From Pseudomonas brassicacearum subsp. neoaurantiaca (lineage in GTDB: Bacteria; Pseudomonadota; Gammaproteobacteria; Pseudomonadales; Pseudomonadaceae), in contig NZ_VDLV01000049.1 in NCBI RefSeq assembly GCF_013608025.1, forward strand, positions 201 through 64,200: DNA of 64,000 bases, written 5' to 3'. This document shows, one piece after another, positions 1-10,781 of this stretch. The position numbers and the translations under genes are program-made. The notes under the pieces were generated by a model. That model worked only from the letters and a program-made list of their open reading frames with translations. It did no database searches and was not told the DNA's origin. How positions within the stretch are numbered: the stretch's first letter is position 1; every line of letters starts with the position of its first letter.

Positions 1-142
1 ATGCAGGTGAATTCGATGCGATAGAGGTAGGGACGACTCAGGTGCTCCTCGCCGACGAACGCGAGGACGTCGAGGTGGGCGTCGAGGCCGGAGATTCGCA
101 GGGTGTGGCGGCTATGGTCGAAGAAGGTCGGCATGGGCATGT

Positions 143-146
<4 letters not shown>
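1..146 (-). CDS. vgrG: VgrG/TssI type VI spike protein, N-terminal fragment
   Basis: Partial gene running off the left edge; only about 48 N-terminal residues are visible. The minus-strand reading begins MNMPMPTFFDHSRHTL and continues with the pattern (LxISGLDAHLDVLAFVGEE, then LSRPYLYRIEF) that opens VgrG proteins, before the gp27-like domain. VgrG trimers tip the Hcp tube of the type VI secretion system and carry effectors. Its ATG overlaps the clpV stop (ATGA at 146-143), so it is translationally coupled to clpV as the last visible gene of the operon. The effector or C-terminal extension, if any, lies outside the window. Confidence 0.8.
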
Positions 147-2806
<2,660 letters not shown>

Positions 2807-2914
2807 GGGTGGCATCCTTGTGCGGGTTCAGTAGAGGTCGGGCGAGCGCTGGACAAAAAGCGGATGTGCTTGGCTGAACGCCCGCGAACGGACGCTCAAC
2901 CCAGCACACCGGCA

Positions 2915-2941
2915 ATCGACAGGCGCAGGCGGCCTGTCGAT
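2915..2941 (-). other. Intercistronic stem-loop between hcp and clpV
   Basis: A perfect 10-bp inverted repeat (arms ATCGACAGGC and GCCTGTCGAT, 7-nt loop) lies just downstream of the hcp stop. No T-run follows on the minus strand, so it does not look like a strong intrinsic terminator. It is placed to protect the 3' end of hcp mRNA from exonucleases or to reduce read-through into clpV, which would fit the large excess of Hcp needed to build the tube. The function is inferred. Confidence 0.6.
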
Positions 2942-2950
2942 GCCCGCGCG

Positions 2951-3442
2951 TCAGGCGCTTTGGCGCTCGCTCCAGGAATCGGAATGGATGATGTTGCCGT
3001 CCTTGTAGGTCCAGGTGACCTTCTCGTAGCGCAACTCAATCTGTTCCAGGTGGTTGTGTTTCTCCTTGGTCGGATCCTTGACGTCGTGCATTTTCGGCGC
3101 GACCTTCACCACCTTGACGTTCTCCAGCTTGGTGATGAAGTACTCGACTTCCTGCCCGGCATCATCGATGCGGTACCACTTGAACTCGGCGCTCTTGAGG
3201 GTCTGGCCGGTGGTCACGGCCTTGTAGAGGTAGGGACTGGAAGCGTCGATTTCCTTGGAAAACAGGAACGGCGTGTGAACCCGCGCGCCAGTCAGCTTGC
3301 CGGTGCTGTTGTCGGTCGGGATGTACAGGCTGTGGTCCTGAGCGATGACTTCAATGCTGCCCTCGCGCTTTTGCACGTCCACCGAACCCTTGATCTCTGC
3401 GCCGCCGTCATCTTGCAGCCAGAGGTAAACGGGAATTGCCAT
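2951..3442 (-). CDS. hcp: Type VI secretion tube protein Hcp (TssD)
   Basis: 163-aa Hcp, the hexameric ring protein that stacks into the inner tube of the type VI apparatus and is itself secreted. The sequence begins MAIPVYLWLQDDGGAEIKG, has the Hcp beta-barrel pattern (HSLYIP, TGARVHTPF) and ends near VTWTYKDGNIIHSDSW. The start at 3442 has a strong Shine-Dalgarno (AAGGAG, 6 nt upstream). Longer in-frame extensions upstream run back into the preceding OmpA-domain gene and are not needed. It has no signal peptide, as expected for Hcp. It sits inside the operon between the OmpA-domain protein and clpV. Confidence 0.95.
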   Translation of the reverse strand: MAIPVYLWLQDDGGAEIKGSVDVQKREGSIEVIAQDHSLYIPTDNSTGKLTGARVHTPFLFSKEIDASSPYLYKAVTTGQTLKSAEFKWYRIDDAGQEVEYFITKLENVKVVKVAPKMHDVKDPTKEKHNHLEQIELRYEKVTWTYKDGNIIHSDSWSERQSA

Positions 3443-3455
3443 GTGAAGCTCCTTT

Positions 3456-5180
3456 TCATAGATTGTCGCGGGATGCGACGGGGGGTTTGCTGTCCGGCCC
3501 TGTCGTGGGGAATGCGCAAGCGCCCACCTCAGGTACCAGACGGATATCGACGCGACGGTTGGCTGCGCGCCCCGCCTCGGTGTCATTGCCGGCAATCGGT
3601 TGGCTGGCGCCGAACCCCTGCACGGCAAAACAGCTGTCGGGAATGCCGCCCACATGCAGCATCCATTCATGCACGGCGGCAGCACGCTCCCGGGACAACC
3701 GCAGGTTCTGCGCGGCATCGCCCGTGGCATCGGTGTGCCCGGCGATGACGATCAACCAGCCGGGTTGGGCCTTGATCCCGACCAGCGCATTGATCAGCAC
3801 CCTGGTGGAGTCCGGCTTGAGCCGCGCGCTGCCCGGACTGAACAGCGACAAACTGTCCAGCCTCACCGGTTCGGAAGCCGGCAAAGCCATGGGCCCGGAC
3901 ATCGCCTGACGATGTGAAAGCGCCGCCAGCAACGGCTCACGCAAAGGGGCGCCGCGATACAGCCCCAGGCCCAACGACAGGGGCTCGCCATGTCGGTGAT
4001 AGGTGTCCAGGCGATGCGCGGCTTCACCGAGGACGGCCTCGGCTTCCTGTCGCCGATGGGATGTTCCTTGCAGTGGCGACTCCACAGCCAGGAGCGGCGC
4101 ATAACGACGCAGGTCGTCAGTGACCTGGCGCACCAGCAAGGTGTTCTGCCACGCCGAACTGACCAGGGCGACCACGCCGGCGAGCCCGAACATCCATATC
4201 GCGAGGATGCCGGCACGCTGTCGAGACGTGCGCTGGGCACGCAATGGAATCAGGCTCAGCACAGGATCCGGAAACGGCAACACCGCCTTCGTGATAGCTC
4301 GCCTGGGGTCGGCCAGCGCCACCTTGTCGCGTAGCCACTGCTCCCAGAGATTCCCTTCCACAGCTTCAGTCAACGCCGGTACCGGCCTGACTGCCCAGCA
4401 CACCGCCGAGCCTCGATCAGCGCCGCCAGCACGGGCATTGAAGTGCGGCAGCACCCTCTCCTGCAGCCATTGCACCGCGCTGTTCAACTGCACGCCGGCC
4501 TGCATCCGCATCGCCCGTAAGGATGAGTCGGTGGGCTGCTGCAGCCAGTCGGCCAGATCGACGCTGGCTCCGGCATCAAGAACGCGAGGACTCGACTGAC
4601 CACCCGTCCAACAGAACCACGGAGTCTCCCCCCGCGGTGCATGGAAATAGCTCACCATCGTCAGCGGCATTGACGCACCCTGACCCGCCAGGGTGGCTTG
4701 ATGACGAAACGTCCGTATCCGCCCCGCCAGTTCAGCTTCATCACTGTGTGCCGCCGGGTTGATGATGAACATGACACTGAGCTGGGCGCTCCATCCCGGA
4801 CGCAAGGCCAGGATGCTCTCGGTCACGTTGGGGAGCTGATCGAGCGCCGGTACGCGTAGATAACAACCTTGATGCGTCACCCGTACGGCCAACTCAAGTT
4901 CGGGAATGCTGCCGAACAAACCGTCCAGGCCATCGCCGCAGACCAGCACCACTGGCCGACGAAACGAGGCTGGGGGAACGGACCCGTTGGCGGCGAGTTT
5001 CACCGATTCGCGCAAACGGGCGACACGCCGGTTGACCACGACCCAACCCACCGCCGTGACGCTCACCATACCCAGCATGACAACCACGCGTATCCATGTG
5101 GCAAGCGGGACCATGAGCAGCAACGCCAGGACAAGGATTCCCGCCCATAGCCAAAGGACTCGTTGCAACTGAATTGTCAT
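3456..5180 (-). CDS. OmpA-domain type VI secretion-associated membrane protein
   Basis: About 574 aa. Two N-terminal hydrophobic segments (VLWLWAGILVLALLLMVPLA and WIRVVVMLGMVSVTAVGW) are followed by a cytosolic-type region and a further hydrophobic stretch near residue 310 (ILAIWMFGLAGVVALVSSAW). The C-terminal OmpA/MotB peptidoglycan-binding domain includes IAGHTDATGD and LSRERAAAVHEWM. Its place directly after tssL suggests that it anchors the TssL/TssM membrane complex to peptidoglycan, a TagL-like role (inference). A GTG at 5192 overlaps the tssL stop, but ATG at 5180 has AGGGG 5 nt upstream and is preferred. Hcp begins 13 nt downstream. Confidence 0.82.
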   Translation of the reverse strand: MTIQLQRVLWLWAGILVLALLLMVPLATWIRVVVMLGMVSVTAVGWVVVNRRVARLRESVKLAANGSVPPASFRRPVVLVCGDGLDGLFGSIPELELAVRVTHQGCYLRVPALDQLPNVTESILALRPGWSAQLSVMFIINPAAHSDEAELAGRIRTFRHQATLAGQGASMPLTMVSYFHAPRGETPWFCWTGGQSSPRVLDAGASVDLADWLQQPTDSSLRAMRMQAGVQLNSAVQWLQERVLPHFNARAGGADRGSAVCWAVRPVPALTEAVEGNLWEQWLRDKVALADPRRAITKAVLPFPDPVLSLIPLRAQRTSRQRAGILAIWMFGLAGVVALVSSAWQNTLLVRQVTDDLRRYAPLLAVESPLQGTSHRRQEAEAVLGEAAHRLDTYHRHGEPLSLGLGLYRGAPLREPLLAALSHRQAMSGPMALPASEPVRLDSLSLFSPGSARLKPDSTRVLINALVGIKAQPGWLIVIAGHTDATGDAAQNLRLSRERAAAVHEWMLHVGGIPDSCFAVQGFGASQPIAGNDTEAGRAANRRVDIRLVPEVGACAFPTTGPDSKPPVASRDNL

Positions 5181-5188
5181 AAGGCCCC

Positions 5189-5857
5189 TCACGCCTGGCC
5201 GGGCATGAGGGAAGCAACCACGCCGGTCAGCCAGCGATCCATCATCAACCAGACGCCGGCGAGCAGTAGCGCCACCGCCATCCCGTGCGTCCAGCGGGAT
5301 TGGGAACGGGCCAGGCGACCGCCCTTTCGGGTCACCAGGTTTGCGCTGATTTTCAAGGACGTGACCCGTGCTTCGAGGGCCTCCAACAGTTGCTCGCGCT
5401 CAGGATCGGCAAGATCCGCGTAACGACCTTTGAAACCCAGCATCAGGACTCGATGAAACACCGTCAGCACCCGCGGATCCGGTGACGGCTCGCGCAACAC
5501 CAGGCGGATCTCCTCGTAGAGGAACTCACCGGCCTGATGCCGATTGAACAACTTGGCCTGCAGCGGTTCACGGGTCCATTCAGTCCGTACCGCGTCCTTG
5601 GTGCAGAGGAGCACCGCCTCATCCAGCAGTGCGCATTGGGCGTGGTTGATGTGCTCGATGTCCCGCGGATCCATGGCGATCTGTTCGAGCTGCTCGCGAA
5701 CCTGCTCGACCTGGTTCAGGCAAAGCTGTTGCAGAGCCTGGGTGTCCGGCACCGACAGGCCCTGGCGTAGCTGGACCACAAGCAAATAGCTGTCCTGGAG
5801 CAAGGCGTCGATATCCGTCGTCAGTGCGCCTGGTTTTTTCGAGAAATTCAGAGTCAT
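5189..5857 (-). CDS. tssL: Type VI secretion membrane protein TssL (DotU family)
   Basis: 222-aa DotU/IcmH-family protein of the type VI membrane complex, which docks the baseplate through TssK. The soluble N-terminal helical domain contains LLQDSYLLVVQLRQG and the AxLDEAVL pattern (HAQCALLDEAVLLC). One transmembrane helix lies near the C-terminus (THGMAVALLLAGVWLMM). This is the C-tail-anchored short form, without the fused OmpA domain seen in some TssL proteins; that domain is supplied by the next gene. Its ATG overlaps the tssK stop (ATGA, 5857-5854), indicating translational coupling. Confidence 0.93.
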   Translation of the reverse strand: MTLNFSKKPGALTTDIDALLQDSYLLVVQLRQGLSVPDTQALQQLCLNQVEQVREQLEQIAMDPRDIEHINHAQCALLDEAVLLCTKDAVRTEWTREPLQAKLFNRHQAGEFLYEEIRLVLREPSPDPRVLTVFHRVLMLGFKGRYADLADPEREQLLEALEARVTSLKISANLVTRKGGRLARSQSRWTHGMAVALLLAGVWLMMDRWLTGVVASLMPGQA

Positions 5858-7206
5858 GTGCGTAGCACCGCAAACAGTTCAAGTTGTACTTGCGACAAGG
5901 TGCTGGGCACGTAGCAAGCGAAAGTCCCCGAAGTCAGCATGGCTTGGCCCTTGGGATGGCCAAGGTCGAGGGCGAAGTATTGGTTTTCCAGGCGCAGCGG
6001 GATGGCCGCCGGCACGTGGTTGAGGGGTTTCAGCGGGACGCCATCGAGCGCCGCATTGATCAGCTCGTCGACATCCGCCGGCGCGCCGATTTTGCACAGG
6101 CGAGGAAACTGATCCTGAAGCTGTGCCGCCGGTAACTGGCAGCGCACCGACAAGTAGAAGTCAGCCCCGTCGGGCTCACGAAGCCGAGCATCGTTGAGCG
6201 TCACTTGCCAGCGATTGGCGCTGTGCTCCAGCGTCAGGGCGATGACACGCGACGGCAGGCTGGCTTCCAGCAACGTCGCAATACAGCGCATCAGCGGCGG
6301 GAACACCGTTTCCAGGTGTTCATGGCGATAGGCTGGGATCTTGTCGATGTCGTGTTCCAGCGAAAACGTCAGCAGGCTGCCGGCCAGCTTGGCCAGTTCC
6401 AGGTAGACCTGCTCGGGGTGGCGTTGGGGATATGCCTTGAGATCGGCCAGCACCGGCTGGTAGGTGTTCAAGGCATTGAGCAACCAGAACAACGACACAT
6501 CGGCGACGGCGAAATCGGCCATGCGCTGGTTGCTTTCACGACGCATGCCCATGAGGCGCTGTCGCTTCGCAGACAGCTGCCTCAACAGATTGTCCAGCTG
6601 GACCAGGAGCCCCGGGTGCGCTGCAAAACTGATCAGCGGTGGCACATAGGTCGGATCAAGACTCCACCTGCCCTGACCCTCGCGCACCAGGCGCGCGATG
6701 GGACAGGTCAGGTAATCGCCGTTGTCATCCTTGTCCAGGCGCAGCGTCAGCGCGTGTTCCAGCACGGCGATCGACTGGACTTCGTCTGCATACAGATCCT
6801 GAACCGGCCGCCAGTCCTGGCGGTAGCGGGTTGGCCGGTCAGCCCGCCCCTCCTGCATCAGGCAGTTGTTGCCATTGGCCTGCTCCAAGGGCAAGGCCAG
6901 CAGCACGAGCGCCTGCCGGTCGTCGTCGCTCATCAACCGTGACAACTCCAGCCCCGGCGGCAGGCGATCCACCCGTTCACTGTCGAGCAGGCTGCCGTCG
7001 GGCATGCGTACGCTCAAACGGGTAGCCTTGAGCTTGCCCAGGCGCAATGCATCGGCGTCGAACTCAACGGCCTTCACGCCCCAAGGGTGCGCCAAGGCCA
7101 GGCTCGCGAGCTGTTCGTTGACCCACGCTTCCCAGCGCGCTTGTTGCTGGAACTGTTGCGCAGACAATAGGGTGCCGGACGTCCACAAGGGACGATCGAT
7201 TTTCAT
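5854..7206 (-). CDS. tssK: Type VI secretion baseplate protein TssK
   Basis: 450-aa TssK, the trimeric adaptor that links the baseplate wedge (TssE/F/G) to the TssL/TssM membrane complex. The N-terminus (DRPLWTSGTLLSAQQFQQQ) and the segment AFDADALRLGKLKATRL-like (here VEFDADALRLGKLKATRL) match the family shoulder domain, and length is normal. The start follows tssC by 23 nt with GAGGAAA upstream. It overlaps tssL by 4 nt. Confidence 0.94.
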   Translation of the reverse strand: MKIDRPLWTSGTLLSAQQFQQQARWEAWVNEQLASLALAHPWGVKAVEFDADALRLGKLKATRLSVRMPDGSLLDSERVDRLPPGLELSRLMSDDDRQALVLLALPLEQANGNNCLMQEGRADRPTRYRQDWRPVQDLYADEVQSIAVLEHALTLRLDKDDNGDYLTCPIARLVREGQGRWSLDPTYVPPLISFAAHPGLLVQLDNLLRQLSAKRQRLMGMRRESNQRMADFAVADVSLFWLLNALNTYQPVLADLKAYPQRHPEQVYLELAKLAGSLLTFSLEHDIDKIPAYRHEHLETVFPPLMRCIATLLEASLPSRVIALTLEHSANRWQVTLNDARLREPDGADFYLSVRCQLPAAQLQDQFPRLCKIGAPADVDELINAALDGVPLKPLNHVPAAIPLRLENQYFALDLGHPKGQAMLTSGTFACYVPSTLSQVQLELFAVLRT

Positions 7207-7229
7207 GGCGTCGTTTCCTCGGGGTTAAG

Positions 7230-8765
7230 TCAGGCTTTCGCCTTGGGCATTTGCGAAACCAGCGACAGGTTGACGTCCATGCCCTCGACCTGAAAATGCG
7301 GCACGGCGTACAACTTGACCCGGAAGAAACCAGGGTTGTCCTCGATGTCTTCCACCGTCACCTTGGCATCACGCAGGGGGTGCGAGGCCTGCAGGGCATC
7401 GCCGGGATCAGTCATTTCGGTCACCAGCCCGCCGATCCATTTATTGAGTTCCAACTCCAGCAAGCGACGGTCCTTGGTGGTCCCGATGTTTTCGCGCTGG
7501 ATCAACTTCAGGTAATGGGCAATGCGCGAGAGCAGGAAGATATAGGGCAGGCGCGCATTGATGCGGCTGTTGGCGGTGGCATCCGGCGTGTCGTACAACG
7601 CAGGTTTCTGGGCCGAACTGGCGGAGAAGAAACAGGCGTAGTCGCGGTTCTTGTAATACGACAGGGGAATGAAACCGAGATTGGCGAATTCGAACTCGCG
7701 GGTTTCCGGGATCATCACCTCAGAAGGAATCTTGACCTGGTTGCCGGTACCCAGGTCATACAAGTGGATCGGCAGGTCCGTGACCGCGCCACCCGACTGG
7801 GGGCCGCGAATCTGCACGCACCAACCATTGGCGATAAAGCTCTTGACCATGTTGGCGGCAAACGCGAAGGACGCGTTGGTCCACAAGTACTTGTCGTGAT
7901 CGGGGCCCTTGACGCTTTCAACGTAGTTGAAGCTGCGCACGGGAATCGTATCCGGCCCATAGGGCAAGCGCCCCAAGACCCGTGGCATGGTCAGGCCGAC
8001 GTAACGCGCATCGTCACTGTCACGGAAGGCCTTCCACTTGATGTACTCGGCTCGATCGAAGTAATTGCCGATGTCCTTGATGGCGGCCACCTCTTCCATG
8101 GATTGCTTGCCGAAGAATGCCGGCCCCACCGAACCGATAAAGGGCATGTGCGCCGCCGCGGCCACTTTCGAGACATTGCGCAGCAAGGCGATGTCCTGCG
8201 GGCTGCGATCGAACTCGTAATTGGAAATGGCGGCGGCGATCGGCTCCCCGCCTGGCGTGTCGTATTCGCGGGTGTAGGTATGCAGGTACAAACCACTCTG
8301 GGCGATTTCGGGAGCATCTTCAAAATCCCGCACCAGGTCAGCCTTGCTGATATCCAGCAATTCGATGCGCACGTTCTGGCGGAAATCCGTCTGGTCGATC
8401 AAGGACTTTACGCCGCGCCAGGTTGATTCGACGCGTTGGAAGTCCGGGTGATGCATGACCGCATCGAGTTGACGGCTGATCTGCATGTCCAGCGAAGCGA
8501 TATGCTCGTCGAGCAATACCTTGTCCAATCGCTCCACTTTTTGCGGTGAGTCCTTGAGCAACTTCAAGAACACACTGACAGCGGCAGTGACCCGCTCATC
8601 AACCGATGCCTCGGACAATGCCTCGGCGTGCTGGAAAGTTTCGATACTTCCCAGCTCAGCAACAGGATTCAAATTTATCTTGCTGAACAGAGCCGCATAA
8701 ACACCCTTATCTTCAGCCAATACTGTAGCGCCGCGCGATTGCACGTTAGAACTTTCATTAGACAT
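7230..8765 (-). CDS. tssC: Type VI secretion sheath large subunit TssC
   Basis: 511-aa sheath protein that co-assembles with TssB around the Hcp tube and contracts on firing. Typical TssC segments are visible: WRGVKSLIDQT, SNYEFDRSPQDIALL, AHMPFIGSVGPAFFG, FAFAANMVKSFIANGWC and the C-terminal VEDIEDNPGFFRVKLYAVPH. ATG at 8765 is chosen; an upstream in-frame extension of 34 codons overlaps the end of tssB and lacks family similarity. AGAAGAG precedes the start by about 10 nt. It lies 37 nt downstream of tssB. Confidence 0.95.
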   Translation of the reverse strand: MSNESSNVQSRGATVLAEDKGVYAALFSKINLNPVAELGSIETFQHAEALSEASVDERVTAAVSVFLKLLKDSPQKVERLDKVLLDEHIASLDMQISRQLDAVMHHPDFQRVESTWRGVKSLIDQTDFRQNVRIELLDISKADLVRDFEDAPEIAQSGLYLHTYTREYDTPGGEPIAAAISNYEFDRSPQDIALLRNVSKVAAAAHMPFIGSVGPAFFGKQSMEEVAAIKDIGNYFDRAEYIKWKAFRDSDDARYVGLTMPRVLGRLPYGPDTIPVRSFNYVESVKGPDHDKYLWTNASFAFAANMVKSFIANGWCVQIRGPQSGGAVTDLPIHLYDLGTGNQVKIPSEVMIPETREFEFANLGFIPLSYYKNRDYACFFSASSAQKPALYDTPDATANSRINARLPYIFLLSRIAHYLKLIQRENIGTTKDRRLLELELNKWIGGLVTEMTDPGDALQASHPLRDAKVTVEDIEDNPGFFRVKLYAVPHFQVEGMDVNLSLVSQMPKAKA

Positions 8766-8802
8766 AGATGTAATTACTCTTCTGGCCTGCTGGCGAAATG
8801 AA

Positions 8803-9306
8803 TTAGCGGATTTCTTTTGGCGCCAATGCCGCCAATTCAGTCCGGAGTTCATCACTGAGCGCATCATCCTGGAGGATGCGTTCCAACTCGTGACGGAAGG
8901 TCATGTTGTCCAGCAAATTCGACTTCAGGTCGCGCAACAGATTGCGCATGGCCAGCAATGCCCGTAGCTGAGGAATCTGGCGTGCCACTTGCTCCGGCTC
9001 AAAATCCTTCATCCGTTGAAAACTCAGTTCAACGGAAATATCCGCTTCATCATCTATCAACGTGTTGCGCGCAGCGAATGCGAGGCTGGGGGAGAATTCC
9101 TCAAGGACGTTGTCAACGTTGTTTTTATCGATATTGACCTTGCCCCTTTCCGATAAAGGGCGCTGCTCCTTGCCGTTACTGTAGTCCCCCATCACCATCA
9201 GCTTCAGCGGCAATTCAACTTTTTTCTGTGCGCCTCCGGTGTGTAGATCGAGTTTGATATTGACCCTGCTTTTGGGCACTTCATTTTGAAAACTGTATGA
9301 CGCCAT
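8803..9306 (-). CDS. tssB: Type VI secretion sheath small subunit TssB
   Basis: 167-aa TssB, partner of TssC in the contractile sheath. The N-terminal ASYSFQNEVPKSRVNIKLDL and the region ELPLKLMVMGDYSNG are diagnostic. It has a strong Shine-Dalgarno (AGGAGG, 5 nt before the ATG) and is the first gene of the visible minus-strand type VI operon. The genes tssA, E, F, G, J and M are not in the window; they probably lie beyond the left edge. Confidence 0.95.
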   Translation of the reverse strand: MASYSFQNEVPKSRVNIKLDLHTGGAQKKVELPLKLMVMGDYSNGKEQRPLSERGKVNIDKNNVDNVLEEFSPSLAFAARNTLIDDEADISVELSFQRMKDFEPEQVARQIPQLRALLAMRNLLRDLKSNLLDNMTFRHELERILQDDALSDELRTELAALAPKEIR

Positions 9307-9830
9307 ACTTCCTCCTTTGAAACGTGGTCAAGGCAATGATTTGCACATCGTCGTTGCTCTGCATCCTGCATCTACGCTTTTCGCTGTCTTAATGTAGCGA
9401 CGAAATACAAGGCCGGATAGGCCAAATCCACCCATCTGAACAAAAAGGAAGAAGCTCACAAAAAGGAGGACGAGGCCCTACAGAAAAAACTTACAAAAAG
9501 GCAAAATTGACGGGAAATTACTCGAATAAATTATTTATGTAGGAAAAGAATGACAGACGAGAGATTAGGACAAACAGGACTTATGTTTGAAACATTCTTC
9601 GAGTCTCCGTTCTGTAAGCCAATCACAAAGTTCCAGGCTTTTGTCGGCCAAATGATCTATACCTTCAATGACACGCAGTCAGGCCGACGCAACAGATGAC
9701 GTGTCCAGACGAAACGGGTGTGGCAACGCCTTTTGGGTGCGCTGCACCACATAAAATTGGCCTGCAGCACCTGTATGCGGCGCCGCGCCGTAGAATGGGC
9801 ACATTATTTTTCAATGCCTGAAGTCCGACC
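9307..9830. other. Intergenic region upstream of the type VI operon
   Basis: 524 bases between the divergent tssB and solute-binding-protein genes. It is AT-richer than its surroundings (about 9420-9600 is rich in A runs), as expected of a regulatory region, and should hold promoters for both directions. I looked for a sigma-54 GG-N10-GC element serving tssB and did not find a convincing one. A short minus-strand reading frame at 9665-9910 shows no recognisable features. No RNA gene recognised. Confidence 0.5.
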
Positions 9831-10592
9831 ATGACCCCGAGCAAGCGCGTTTCGAATCTGCCCATCAAAGCGCTATCCGGGCTTTGTCTATTGATACCGC
9901 TGTTGGTCATGACTCATGCGGGCGGTGAGCCGTTGGAGCTGGAGCTGCACATCCCCGATGCGCCTCCGCTGACATTCGTCGACGATCCCAGGGGCCACGG
10001 GATTGCTGGCGATGTCGCCGTGGCGGCCATGGCCAAGGCCGGCTACGCGGTCAAAATCCATGTATTGCCTTGGGCCCGTGCGCAAAAGCACGTCAGCGAG
10101 GAACATGACTACCTGATCACCCCTCTCTCGCGTATTCCCACGCGTGAGGATCGTTTTACTTGGATCGCTTCGATCATGCCCATGGAGCGCGCCTTCTTCA
10201 GCCTTGACCGTCGAGTGAACAGCTTCGCCCAAGCGAGAGAAACCTACCGCAAGATCGGGGTCGGCCTCGGCAGCGCGCAAGAGGATATCCTGCGGGCCGA
10301 GGGCTTCAGCGATGAACAGATCTATCCGCTGGCCATTGGCGACAACCCCGCTCAACTGCTGCTGATGGGGCGTATCGATGCCTGGTTCAACGGTGTTCCC
10401 GAGAGCCGCTATATCTGGCCGAAAGTGTCCAAGCGCAAATTGCTGATGAGTTCCGTTGGCAGCAGCGCCGACCTTTACCTCGCCTGTTCGAAGCAATGCT
10501 CGCCAAAAATCGTCGAAGACTTACGCAGCGCCGTGGAGATGCTGCGCAAAGAAGGCGAAATCAAGCGAATCCATGACATCTACCTGCCGTGA
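9831..10592 (+). CDS. Periplasmic solute-binding protein, family 3-like
   Basis: 253 aa with an N-terminal signal peptide (KALSGLCLLIPLLVMTHAGG) and the fold pattern of extracellular solute-binding proteins of the polar amino-acid type. Visible features are PPLTFVDDPRGHGIAGDV, LPWARAQKHV and the hinge-region IGVGLGSAQEDILRAEGF. No permease or ATPase genes accompany it, so it is an orphan binding protein, possibly a sensor-like or scavenging component; the ligand cannot be read from the sequence. It occupies the position upstream of mexE where P. aeruginosa carries mexT. Start by position; the Shine-Dalgarno is weak. Confidence 0.75.
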   Translation: MTPSKRVSNLPIKALSGLCLLIPLLVMTHAGGEPLELELHIPDAPPLTFVDDPRGHGIAGDVAVAAMAKAGYAVKIHVLPWARAQKHVSEEHDYLITPLSRIPTREDRFTWIASIMPMERAFFSLDRRVNSFAQARETYRKIGVGLGSAQEDILRAEGFSDEQIYPLAIGDNPAQLLLMGRIDAWFNGVPESRYIWPKVSKRKLLMSSVGSSADLYLACSKQCSPKIVEDLRSAVEMLRKEGEIKRIHDIYLP

Positions 10593-10619
10593 CAGAGGAC
10601 AACGCCAACCTGACGAGAC

Positions 10620-10705
10620 ATCAGCCAAATTGATAGCCTACTAACGAAAGCCCCGGACTAGAGGGCTCATCGATGGCTTATATCATTCCGAATGATAGTT
10701 ACCTT
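10620..10705 (+). promoter_or_regulatory. Tandem LysR (nod-box / MexT-like) sites upstream of mexE
   Basis: Two copies fit the layout reported for MexT sites (ATCA-N5-GTCGAT-N4-ACYAT). One is at 10682-10705 (ATCA, then AATGAT, then ACCTT at the same spacings, 11 of 15 specified bases). A weaker one is at 10620-10643 (ATCA, ATTGAT, then an ACTA-like end shifted by one base). They lie 77-160 bp before the mexE start. A MexT-type LysR activator is inferred; no lysR gene is adjacent. Confidence 0.45.
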
Positions 10706-10781
10706 TGTTTCATTCGATTCGTTCCTCTGCGCCTCGACACGCATCATCCGCCCATCTCAATACACTTGGCGGATGCTATCC

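Noticed and set aside
9307..9830. Sigma-54 promoter for the type VI operon
   Set aside because: I found no GG-N10-GC element in good context on the minus strand upstream of tssB.
9665..9910. Short minus-strand frame in the type VI upstream gap
   Set aside because: No ribosome site, no homology I recognise, and it overlaps the start of the solute-binding-protein gene.
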